Positions 57,901 through 64,000 of a DNA stretch of 64,000 nucleotides are shown piece after piece. Numbering within the stretch: position 1 is the stretch's first letter; each line of letters opens with the position of its first letter. The notes under the pieces are model-generated. The model worked only from the letters and a program-made list of their open reading frames with translations, did not search any database and had not been told where the DNA came from. Source of the DNA: Acholeplasmatales bacterium (GTDB lineage: Bacteria; Bacillota_I; Bacilli_A; Acholeplasmatales; JAEDCM01); assembly GCA_017961685.1 (NCBI GenBank), contig JAGCWW010000046.1, positions 1 through 64,000 on the forward strand. The letters are read 5' to 3'. A program made the position numbers and the translations under genes.

Positions 57901-58003
57901 TAAAGCTTATATGTCAGCTTTAAAGAATTTAACAAATAATTCTAAAACTATTAAGGGTTATCTATATTCAATAATTGATCAAGTAATTGAGGAAGTGAAA
58001 TAA
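54920..58003 (+). CDS. addA: AddA helicase-nuclease subunit
   Basis: 1027 residues. UvrD-type SF1 helicase: motif I SAGAGSGKTT near 24, motif II DEYQDTS near 369, motif III VGDIKQSIYRFRDANPD near 391, motif VI FYVCVTRA near 788; C-terminal nuclease GAIDLIIETKSEYIIIDYKTK near 970. Shorter than B. subtilis AddA (about 1230). Forms the AddAB complex with the preceding gene. Its stop overlaps the next ATG by one nt, so a third gene is translationally coupled. Confidence 0.95.
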   Translation: MSKYTIDQKRAIYEPSTKNILVSAGAGSGKTTVLTERIIQKELKGERLENLIILTFTNAASNNMRKKIKKALLEKYEETKDINFKNEADYIDQANISTFDSFMARLFTKYAYTINMSGEINIREKNASEFLYLDILNVVFNQFSDDPRFIELEKTYTIRSRDELLSPILSLYLRKVSNTINPIDKFKKYLSNYDANYDKFINLMEENYKNNLPLLLKALDEANPSQAAYDMIKASIDPLLNTNSISEYISANKEYKSVTKRSKLIKEDEGACLAIDNIKAIKERMDDLIPVNIDSLDDIKDLYMQNKALVSVIFDILERFMDEYDSYIREFNSFTYNDIAKLVLEILKTNKNVLQEIKDNTKEILVDEYQDTSNIQEELISLISNNNCFMVGDIKQSIYRFRDANPDIFRYKFDLYGKDNTKGVRIDLLENFRSTDKVINDINKFFSPLMTLDFGGIDYEASHKFKIGNKDSKTIGEGIEFYNITKDPEIGKKENQLNEFKNVLADILYRMENEMIITKDGERKPEFKDFAILTRNKNNYKDYNDICKSLNIPIISEANEAFVRNDEMATLRDILIQIDKPSDKLSYYSILRSFIYEANDDYILDLEINNEPDKDLSEKLDSLRLIKNSVNIYDLLSKIYDTFNFYQNLSKLNDPMGAEKRLLYMLTLAKNSATTGMTFDEFIIYLDKLNQTVKNKELDIADFQTNEIRNENSISLMTIHKSKGLEYPYIYFIETDTIVGKSDNLTFLLDDEYGLVLNTNNDLNIFYKLVSNKSILETLYEDFRLFYVCVTRAMHKVIIFGYDLDEGDSNIYNLSIDKEIKYNYKSYNDIIKSVLQTVNPTSIKPLKKYENSDNNDNKDDRPKSITFKSIKPFKDVNNGARPSISTSNILSKEEKDNIDYGTHIHELLHYIDFNNPNFKGISESDKKRITSFIDNVIKNKSIVKDEIVKFYKEHELYCDYTIGAIDLIIETKSEYIIIDYKTKNIDKDGYKRQVKAYMSALKNLTNNSKTIKGYLYSIIDQVIEEVK

Positions 58004-58560
58004 TGAGAGTATGTTTATGTATAAATGATGATTTAAATGATTCTGAACTTAATTATTCATATTTAGGAGAAAAAATAATTGAAGCATCTCTAAATGATTC
58101 TGATGTCATAGTTTTTCCTAATCATGCCCCAACAAATAAACTAACAGGTATAATTAAAGATGATATAATTCAATTTGAAAAATATAAGGAATATCAAAAG
58201 GAATTAATTAATCTTGCAAAAGATTATTCTATTAATGTTATATTTGGTTATGATTATTTTGATGGAGAAAAAATAGTTAATTCATACTTTAATGTTGATT
58301 ATCTAGGTAAATATAATAGTGATCATTTTGTAATTGATAAATTTAAAAATAAAGACTACTTATTCTCTTTAAATAATAATGACGGAGAATATGTAATTAA
58401 TTTATCAGGTATAGATATCTTACCTAATAAAAAGACATTTATTTTAAATAAATATTATAAGAATGTTCCATCAGGTGGAGCAATCTACACTTATAATAAC
58501 GAAATCATTAAACAAATAGAATTAAACAAGGTTGATTTAATATATATTGACTTTGAATAA
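58003..58560 (+). CDS. Nitrilase-fold-like protein, catalytic Glu absent, coupled to addA
   Basis: 185 residues. The N-terminal half looks like a carbon-nitrogen hydrolase fold: DSDVIVFPNHAP near 33 where active enzymes have FPE, a Lys/Glu helix, then SINVIFGYDYFDGEKIVNS near 74. The Glu is Asn here and no Cys is found at the usual place, so catalysis is unlikely. The protein is shorter than real nitrilases (about 260). Start and stop overlap addA (TAATG), implying co-expression. It may be a degenerate or repurposed domain; the link to DNA repair is inference. Confidence 0.55.
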   Translation: MRVCLCINDDLNDSELNYSYLGEKIIEASLNDSDVIVFPNHAPTNKLTGIIKDDIIQFEKYKEYQKELINLAKDYSINVIFGYDYFDGEKIVNSYFNVDYLGKYNSDHFVIDKFKNKDYLFSLNNNDGEYVINLSGIDILPNKKTFILNKYYKNVPSGGAIYTYNNEIIKQIELNKVDLIYIDFE

Positions 58561-58582
58561 TCGCTAATTAAAGAGATTTATT

Positions 58583-58616
58583 AAAAAAGATATAGATTAG
58601 AATTCTATATCTTTTT
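58583..58616. terminator. Bidirectional terminator between the addAB operon and recJ
   Basis: AAAAAGATATAGA and TCTATATCTTTTT form a perfect stem with A-runs and T-runs on both sides, serving both the plus-strand addAB transcript and the minus-strand recJ gene, whose stop is inside it. Confidence 0.85.
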
Positions 58617-60153
58617 CTATTTTATAAACTTGTCCTTGCATACCAAAATTAGTCTTTTTTATCTCAAATAATATGTTATATTTACCACTATCTAAGACGC
58701 TATTGAAAATTATAAACTTCTCCATCTTTTTATTAATTTCCATTCTAAAAGATGTATGTTTTCCATTAATTACTTTAATATCTTTAATCTCACCACTTAC
58801 TAAAAAGTAAGGTATTTTTATTCCTTCTCCTAGGGGTTCTAAACTACTAATTGTTTTATATACATCATAGAATGAATTATAGTTATAAGTGAAATAATAG
58901 AATATAGCTTCCGGTACAACAAAGTTTTGTACTTCTTTTTTGAAGATATAAAAATCATCCATATTACTAAAGCTTATACCTACCGCTCTTTTATGTCCAC
59001 CAAAGGAATTATAAGTTATATCCATATTTGATATAGCTTGATGTAGGTCAAAGTTTTCTAATGATCTTCCCGAACCCTTAACTAAATCATTTGATTTGGT
59101 AAAAACAAATGTTGGTTTTTTAGTTTGGTTTAATATTTTTCCACTTAAGATTCCTAAAAGTCCTTCACTTACATCATCTAAATAACATATTTGAATGTTT
59201 TCATTTGAATCTATTCTAATATTAGAATATGCATCATTAGTTAAAGATTTTCTTTTTTCATTAATCTTAATTATTTCATCAATTAATGTAGTTGATTCAT
59301 TACCTGTGAATAGATCAACAACAATACTAGCATCATCAAGTCTACCTGATGCATTTATTACAGGAATTATTGTATAAGATATATCAATAGCACTAATTGC
59401 TTGAACCTTTAGAAAACCAAAATATTCACATAATAATTTAATACCTTTATTCTCTATTTTCTTATAGTTTATTGATTTAACTAAGTTATTTACAATAACT
59501 CTATTTATATCATATAAAGGCATAACATCCGCAATTGTTGCTAAAGCTGATAATTCATATAAGTTCTTGATAAAAGTCTTATCAATTGAGTTTTTAAAGC
59601 GAAAATAAGCGTGAACTAAAGAGAATGCAACAAATGCTCCACAAACATCTTTAAAGCTTATATTATCCTCATAATGAGGGTTAAAACATAAACAATCAGG
59701 GAAACTTCCACTTGATAAGTGATGATCTGTTACAATTACATCAATATTCTTACTTTTTGCATAATCTACTTCTTCTTTAGCGTTTATTCCATTATCAACA
59801 GTTATGATTAAACTTGATTTATTATTTATTGCTTGATTTATTAAGTTTTCATTCATTCCATAACCATCAATCATTCTATTACCAATAATGTAATATACTT
59901 CTTTTCCTAAACGCTTCAAGAATAAATACATAATCGAAGTTGCGCATATACCATCACAATCATAATCACCTATAATGGAAATATTTTTATGCATATCTAT
60001 TTTTTTGATGAATTCACTAATATACTCATAATCATATGGATAAGTTGATTTATTAAGTAAATCAAGATTTAAAATATTATTATAATCTAAAATCTTATTT
60101 AGTAATTCATCATTAACTATTCTATTTTTTGCTACATATTCTACGTATTTCAT
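58597..60153 (-). CDS. recJ: Single-stranded-DNA exonuclease RecJ
   Basis: 518 residues, a 5'-3' ssDNA exonuclease of the DHH/DHHA1 family used in repair. DHH motifs: IIGDYDCDGICATSIMYL near 60 and VTDHHLSSGSFP near 134; DHHA1 end FGGHKRAVGISFS near 392; OB-like C-terminal part. Shorter than many RecJ proteins (E. coli 577) but core complete. The ATG at 60153 has GGTGA upstream; earlier TTG and GTG codons overlap it. Next to addAB, another recombination gene pair. Confidence 0.92.
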   Translation of the reverse strand: MKYVEYVAKNRIVNDELLNKILDYNNILNLDLLNKSTYPYDYEYISEFIKKIDMHKNISIIGDYDCDGICATSIMYLFLKRLGKEVYYIIGNRMIDGYGMNENLINQAINNKSSLIITVDNGINAKEEVDYAKSKNIDVIVTDHHLSSGSFPDCLCFNPHYEDNISFKDVCGAFVAFSLVHAYFRFKNSIDKTFIKNLYELSALATIADVMPLYDINRVIVNNLVKSINYKKIENKGIKLLCEYFGFLKVQAISAIDISYTIIPVINASGRLDDASIVVDLFTGNESTTLIDEIIKINEKRKSLTNDAYSNIRIDSNENIQICYLDDVSEGLLGILSGKILNQTKKPTFVFTKSNDLVKGSGRSLENFDLHQAISNMDITYNSFGGHKRAVGISFSNMDDFYIFKKEVQNFVVPEAIFYYFTYNYNSFYDVYKTISSLEPLGEGIKIPYFLVSGEIKDIKVINGKHTSFRMEINKKMEKFIIFNSVLDSGKYNILFEIKKTNFGMQGQVYKIEKDIEF

Positions 60154-60237
60154 GAAATTCACCAAATATATTATATCAATTTATGAATAAGTTTTAAATA
60201 AGTAAAAAAAATACTTTCTATTTTATCGTAAAAATGT

Positions 60238-60255
60238 TATACTAACTATGTTAGT
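60238..60255 (+). promoter_or_regulatory. Extended -10 and adjoining palindrome before the aspartokinase gene
   Basis: The -10 TATACT (60238-60243) preceded by TGT is followed by the perfect inverted repeat ACTAAC-TAT-GTTAGT (60241-60255), which overlaps the likely transcription start, a position suited to a repressor. Confidence 0.45.
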
Positions 60256-60272
60256 AAGGAAGGTGCAATAAA

Positions 60273-61580
60273 ATGGTTGTTGTTGTAAAATTCGGTGGTT
60301 CAAGCATGGCTAATGCTGGCCAATTCGAAAAAGTAAAGAAAATTGTTAATGCAAATGAGGATAGAAAGATTGTTGTTGTATCTGCTGCTGGTAAGCGTAA
60401 TAGTGAAGATACAAAGCTAACTGACCTTTTATTCTTATTACATGCACATTTAAAATATCAAGTTTCTTACTCTAATGTTATGAATATGATTGAAAACAGA
60501 TTCTTTGACATTAAGAAGGAACTAAACTTAAAGTTTGATTTAGAAGGAGAATTAAATGATTTAAAATCTAAATTAAACAAGAATACAAATCAAGATTTCT
60601 TAGTAAGCCGTGGTGAGTATATCACAGCTAAATTAATGAGTGAATATCTAGGATATACATTCGTAGATGCTAAAGATTTAATCTTCTTTAACTATGATGG
60701 TTCATTCAACTTTGCTAAGATTAAAGAAGCTACTAAAGAAGCTTATCAAAAGTATGGTAAGATTATTGTTCCAGGATTCTATGGATCACTTCCTGATGGA
60801 AATATTAAATTACTTTCACGTGGTGGATCTGATATAACTGGTTCATTATTAGCTGCTGCTGTTGATGCTGCTAAATATGAAAACTGGACAGATGTTAGTG
60901 GTGTATTAATGGCTGACCCTAGAATCGTTAAGAATCCTAAGGGAATTAACCAAATCACTTATAGTGAACTTAGAGAATTATCTTACATGGGTGCTAGCGT
61001 ACTACATCAAGAAACAGTATTCCCTGTTCAACAAGCAAATATTCCAATTAATATTCTAAATACTAATAAAGCTGATGATCCAGGTACTATTATCATGGAA
61101 AACTGTACTGATAAAACTCAAATCATTACAGGTATAGCTGGTAAGAAAGATTTCACATCATTTACAATTCATAGAGATCATATTTCTGATCAAGTTGGTA
61201 TTGTTAGAGATGCTCTAGATGTATTTGCTAAATACAACATTTCAATTGAACACGTACCTACAGGAATTGATAACTTCTCTGTTGTTGTAGCTACTGCTGA
61301 TGTTGAAAAATGTATGTATGATTTAATTCATGATTTAAATGAAAGAATTAAAGGTTCAACAGTTGAAATTGATGATGGAATTGCCTTAATCGCTGTAGTA
61401 GGTAGAAATATGGCTAGTAAGCCAGGTATTTCTGGACAAATCTTCGGTGTTTTAGGAGAAAACGGAATCAACATTAAGATGATTGCTCAAGGAGCAAGAG
61501 AATTAACAATCATTGTTGGTGTATTAAATAGTGATTTTGAAAAGACAATTAACACAATCTATAATCACTTTGTAAAATAG
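60273..61580 (+). CDS. lysC: Aspartate kinase
   Basis: 435 residues phosphorylating aspartate, the first step to lysine, threonine, methionine and diaminopimelate. Catalytic domain: VVVVKFGGSSMAN at the start, VVSAAGKRN near 35, SRGGSDITGS near 187; two ACT domains at about 300-435 (ITGIAGKKDF; VAVVGRNMASKPGISGQIF). AAGGAAGGTG ribosome site. It is monofunctional. A small alpha-toroid-like gene follows 8 nt downstream. Confidence 0.94.
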   Translation: MVVVVKFGGSSMANAGQFEKVKKIVNANEDRKIVVVSAAGKRNSEDTKLTDLLFLLHAHLKYQVSYSNVMNMIENRFFDIKKELNLKFDLEGELNDLKSKLNKNTNQDFLVSRGEYITAKLMSEYLGYTFVDAKDLIFFNYDGSFNFAKIKEATKEAYQKYGKIIVPGFYGSLPDGNIKLLSRGGSDITGSLLAAAVDAAKYENWTDVSGVLMADPRIVKNPKGINQITYSELRELSYMGASVLHQETVFPVQQANIPINILNTNKADDPGTIIMENCTDKTQIITGIAGKKDFTSFTIHRDHISDQVGIVRDALDVFAKYNISIEHVPTGIDNFSVVVATADVEKCMYDLIHDLNERIKGSTVEIDDGIALIAVVGRNMASKPGISGQIFGVLGENGINIKMIAQGARELTIIVGVLNSDFEKTINTIYNHFVK

Positions 61581-61588
61581 GTGATTCT

Positions 61589-62311
61589 ATGGAAAAGTGT
61601 AAGAATTGGATTTATTCAAAAGGTAGAGATTTAGAAATCACAATGTTTAATGCCATCTTCTTAAATGATAAGGAAGATTTACTAACAAGTCTTACATTAT
61701 ATTTAAGTGAAGATGGTGGATTTGGTAATCAACTATATTACAATAAGGTTGGTTCTACTGTTTTTGAAACATATTATGCTTTAAAAATATTAATTGATTG
61801 TAATTTTGATTTATCTGACGATGATGATATATTAGAAAATGCATTTGATTATTTATTTAAAAATAATTTCCAATCTACTCCTTATTTTGCTGGAATTGTA
61901 GGAGCTGGAATAAAACTTTTAGATAAGAATAAAACTAATTATAAGAAATGCTTAGATTTAGTTAATGAAGTTAGAAAGAATTATTCATCAAAAGATCTTG
62001 ATACTTTCAAAAGCTATATTTTATATGCAAGTGCTACTCTTGATAATGAAACAATAGAGAAAATCAAAAAGGATTTATACAATATCACAACAAACCTTGA
62101 TATAAACCCTCTAGAATTAATTAATAGTCCATTATTCGTTAATAATGAATTAGAACCTATTATTAATGAAAAACTTGATAATTTGCTTGAATCTAGATTA
62201 GAGTCAGGTGCTTGGTTATATGAAGATATTGATGATATTGAAACTATTAAAAAAAGTGGAACTTATACAATCAATAATATGCTTATATTAAAGAATTTTA
62301 AGAGATTATAG
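61589..62311 (+). CDS. Prenyltransferase/alpha-toroid-like protein, unknown
   Basis: 240 residues with helical-barrel features seen in squalene-cyclase-like proteins: LTLYLSEDGGFGNQLYYN near 37, then STVFETYYALKILIDC near 59, and a second repeat-like part SGAWLYEDIDDIET near 213. No catalytic motif is recognised, so a binding role is as likely as catalysis. It follows the aspartokinase gene by 8 nt, suggesting one transcript. A terminator follows. Confidence 0.55.
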   Translation: MEKCKNWIYSKGRDLEITMFNAIFLNDKEDLLTSLTLYLSEDGGFGNQLYYNKVGSTVFETYYALKILIDCNFDLSDDDDILENAFDYLFKNNFQSTPYFAGIVGAGIKLLDKNKTNYKKCLDLVNEVRKNYSSKDLDTFKSYILYASATLDNETIEKIKKDLYNITTNLDINPLELINSPLFVNNELEPIINEKLDNLLESRLESGAWLYEDIDDIETIKKSGTYTINNMLILKNFKRL

Positions 62312-62337
62312 ACGATTTATAAATCGTCTATTTTTTT
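62311..62337 (+). terminator. Terminator of the aspartokinase operon
   Basis: GACGATTTATAAATCGTC, a perfect hairpin, followed by TATTTTTTT. Confidence 0.88.
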
Positions 62338-62373
62338 CCCCATAAAAAAGCATTAGAAAAAAGTTTAAATTTG

Positions 62374-62382
62374 TGGTATAAT
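62374..62382 (+). promoter_or_regulatory. Extended -10 promoter of veg
   Basis: TGGTATAAT within TTGTGGTATAAT, the same 12-mer as the glyS cluster promoter. The -35 is TTAGAA at 18 nt spacing. Confidence 0.55.
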
Positions 62383-62443
62383 AATTATAGGCGAGAAATT
62401 CACAAGATGTTGTTTTACTTCAAATGTCTAGAAAGGTGATAAA

Positions 62444-62677
62444 GTGAATCTCTTAGAAATTAAAGAATATATCACTGAGAGAATTGATAAGGGAATTGTC
62501 GTAAAGCAAAAAATATCTCACAGAACTATTCCAGTTCAGTACGAGGGGAAAATAAAAGAGGTATATGATAACCTCTTTATCGTCGAACTAAGTAATACAA
62601 GGCTTAAAAATAAACTTGTAACATTCAATTATCGTGATGTATTGACCAAATCAATTGAATTAATTGATAAAGAATAA
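62444..62677 (+). CDS. veg: Veg-like protein
   Basis: 77 residues of the Veg family, a small beta-barrel protein linked to biofilm gene control in Bacillus. Seen: EIKEYITERIDKGIVVKQK, then EVYDNLFIVELSNT, and FNYRDVLTKSIELI at the end. It starts with GTG at 62444, with AAAGGTGAT upstream and no nearby ATG. Own promoter and terminator. Confidence 0.88.
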   Translation: MNLLEIKEYITERIDKGIVVKQKISHRTIPVQYEGKIKEVYDNLFIVELSNTRLKNKLVTFNYRDVLTKSIELIDKE

Positions 62678-62710
62678 AGACATATAGGGAGTATGTCTTT
62701 TATTCTTTTT
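62676..62710 (+). terminator. Terminator of veg
   Basis: AAAGACATA and TATGTCTTT stem followed by TATTCTTTTT; overlaps the end of veg. Confidence 0.8.
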
Positions 62711-62716
62711 ACAGGC

Positions 62717-62749
62717 ATAAAAAAAGATACAAGTGGCATCCTGTATCTT
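62717..62749 (-). terminator. Terminator of the sugar permease operon
   Basis: AAGATACAGG and CTTGTATCTT pair with a short loop and are followed by TTTTTTA on the minus strand. Confidence 0.82.
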
Positions 62750-62759
62750 ATTTTTAATT

Positions 62760-63662
62760 CTATCCTTTTACGGCACCTAAAGTTAAACCCTTCATAATAT
62801 ATCTTGAGAAAATGAAGTATACAACGATAAGTGGTAATACAGATATTACCATTACGGCATTAATTACACCAAAATCTTTTGAACCATCTGATGCAGAATA
62901 TAATTTGTGAATCATGATTGGAACTGTTGTATTTTCTGAACCAGTTAATAGTAATTGTGGTACGAAGTAGTTGTTCCAACTTGTAACGAACGCAAATATA
63001 ATTTGAACAGCAAGAGCTGGTTTCATAACTGGTAAAACGATTTGATGGAAAATTCTAATTTCACCAGCACCATCAACACGGGCAGCTTCTACCATTTCGA
63101 ATGGTAATACAGATTCCATATATTGTTTAATATAGAAGAATGTAACTGGGCTTGCGATTGATGGAATAATTAGTAATAGGAAGTTGTTGATCCAACCGTT
63201 TTGATAACAAATAGAAACGAAACCAGTTGTTGATACTTGAGTTGGAATCATCATGATTACTAATATAAATGTAAATGCAGCATTTCTTAGTTTAAATCTA
63301 TACATATGAATACCATATGCAACGATTGTTGAGAAATAAACTGAACAGAAAGTTGCAAATAATGCGATTATAAAGCTATTCTTTAGTACAATGAATGCAC
63401 TATCAATGTTTAACATTGGACCAGCAGCACCTTTACCACTCTTAGCGAAAACTAAAGAATAGTTATGTGCTATATGTGTACCAATTGCTGGATTGAAGCC
63501 TCTTTGTAATGCAAAGTGATCTCTTGTACTGTTGATAACTAAAACGTAAAGAGTAAAAATACATAATAATGAAAGTACGATTAGAACGAAGTAAATAAAT
63601 ACTGTTCTAGCCTTCATAAAGAATTTACTCCAGAAGATATTTCTATTCTCGTCTCTATACAT
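62760..63662 (-). CDS. Sugar ABC transporter permease (MalG type)
   Basis: 300 residues with six predicted membrane helices and the EAA loop EAARVDGAGEIRIFHQIVLP near 205, the contact for the ATPase. MalG/UgpE-like. A long outer loop follows helix 1 (about 45-85), as in CUT1 systems. Its start overlaps the preceding permease stop (TAATG). The substrate cannot be read. Confidence 0.92.
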   Translation of the reverse strand: MYRDENRNIFWSKFFMKARTVFIYFVLIVLSLLCIFTLYVLVINSTRDHFALQRGFNPAIGTHIAHNYSLVFAKSGKGAAGPMLNIDSAFIVLKNSFIIALFATFCSVYFSTIVAYGIHMYRFKLRNAAFTFILVIMMIPTQVSTTGFVSICYQNGWINNFLLLIIPSIASPVTFFYIKQYMESVLPFEMVEAARVDGAGEIRIFHQIVLPVMKPALAVQIIFAFVTSWNNYFVPQLLLTGSENTTVPIMIHKLYSASDGSKDFGVINAVMVISVLPLIVVYFIFSRYIMKGLTLGAVKG

Positions 63663-64000
63663 TATGCATTCACCTTCTTTGCGGCTCTAGCTCTCTTTTT
63701 AGCCTTAGCTGCTGACATATCAGTAGCTGTAACTTTGTAAACAACAAAACTTAATACTGCAGTAACTAAGAATAACATAATTGAAATTGCACCGGCAACA
63801 CCAAATTGTTTATTACCTGAAGATAAGTGTTGGTTTAAGTACATGATAATTGTACAAATTTGACTTCTGTTTCCTCCTCTTCCTCCATCCTTTGGAATAA
63901 GGTTCGCAGGAATATCGAACATTTGAATACCACCAATTAAAGATGTTAAGAAAACATATACGAAAATTGGCATTAATAAAGGCATTGTAATATCTTTGAA
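63662..64000 (-). CDS. Sugar ABC transporter permease (MalF type), partial
   Basis: The C-terminal 112 residues of the partner permease are present; the frame is open to the window edge (FKDIT before the first Met), so the gene continues beyond it. Residues seen: ITMPLLMP (end of the EAA loop), VFLTSLIGGIQMFDIPANLI, a helix near SIMLFLVTAVLSFVVYKV, and a basic C-terminus AKKRARAAKK. Pairs with the MalG-type gene by a one-nt overlap. A matching binding protein lies outside the window, or is the lipoprotein at 34740. Confidence 0.88.
   Translation of the reverse strand, partial: FKDITMPLLMPIFVYVFLTSLIGGIQMFDIPANLIPKDGGRGGNRSQICTIIMYLNQHLSSGNKQFGVAGAISIMLFLVTAVLSFVVYKVTATDMSAAKAKKRARAAKKVNA

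Noticed and set aside
60154..60165. Longer recJ start
   Set aside because: The extra codons begin with TTG or GTG inside the probable ribosome site GGTGA; the ATG at 60153 is preferred.

Overview
The window looks like the chromosome of an anaerobic, low-GC member of the Bacillota (Bacilli or Erysipelotrichia-like, possibly one of the uncultured wall-poor gut lineages). The support is AT-rich sequence with Gram-positive ribosome binding sites, a T-box on ileS, a CIRCE element on clpB, the Bacillus-type glyS-dnaG-rpoD-trmK-rsmE-mtaB-rpsU-phoH-ybeY-cdd-era-recO gene order, class III (oxygen-sensitive) ribonucleotide reductase, and many short lipoproteins. TGA is used as a stop (for example the ATGA overlaps of rpoD/trmK and rsmE/mtaB), so this is not the Mycoplasma genetic code. 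The exact lineage is an inference.

Layout: almost everything from 0.3 to 52.7 kb is on the minus strand. 0-4 kb: tRNA-Arg with an odd repeat-bearing flank, a Sel1-repeat protein and an EF-G paralog. 4-16 kb: the long information-processing cluster, notable for two full-length primary sigma factors in tandem behind dnaG. 16-19 kb: a solo starch-binding-type domain protein, an N-domain-less ClpB under CIRCE control and a small membrane protein. 19-25 kb: a lipoprotein, nrdDG with a cluster of DnaA-box-like sites upstream, and deoC-deoD. 25-31 kb: T-box-ileS, sepF, yggS, ychF, proC. 31-37 kb: an accessory set with a Sel1 protein, two related single-pass surface proteins and a Thr-rich sugar-binding lipoprotein. 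36-43 kb: nnr, pckA and a CASTOR/POLLUX-like channel. 43-47 kb: a 1385-residue surface protein with a pseudopilin-like N-terminus, whose promoter carries four helically phased repeats. 47-50 kb: tRNA-Gly and the zur-znuACB zinc operon with a Zur-type operator. 50-52 kb: two related lipoproteins, a second tRNA-Gly and trmL. 52.7-58.6 kb (plus strand): addB-addA plus a coupled nitrilase-like gene. 58.6-62.7 kb: recJ, aspartokinase, an alpha-toroid-like protein and veg. The end holds two sugar ABC permeases, the last cut by the window edge.

Most genes are housekeeping. The best candidates for something new are the tandem primary sigma factors (with a recurrent extended -10 promoter motif), the giant surface protein and its phased operator, the paired DPFEA membrane proteins, the twin palindromes beside the solo starch-binding protein, the DnaA-box cluster ahead of nrdDG, and the degenerate nitrilase-like gene coupled to addAB. 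No CRISPR array, rRNA, transposase, phage or recognised defence operon was seen.
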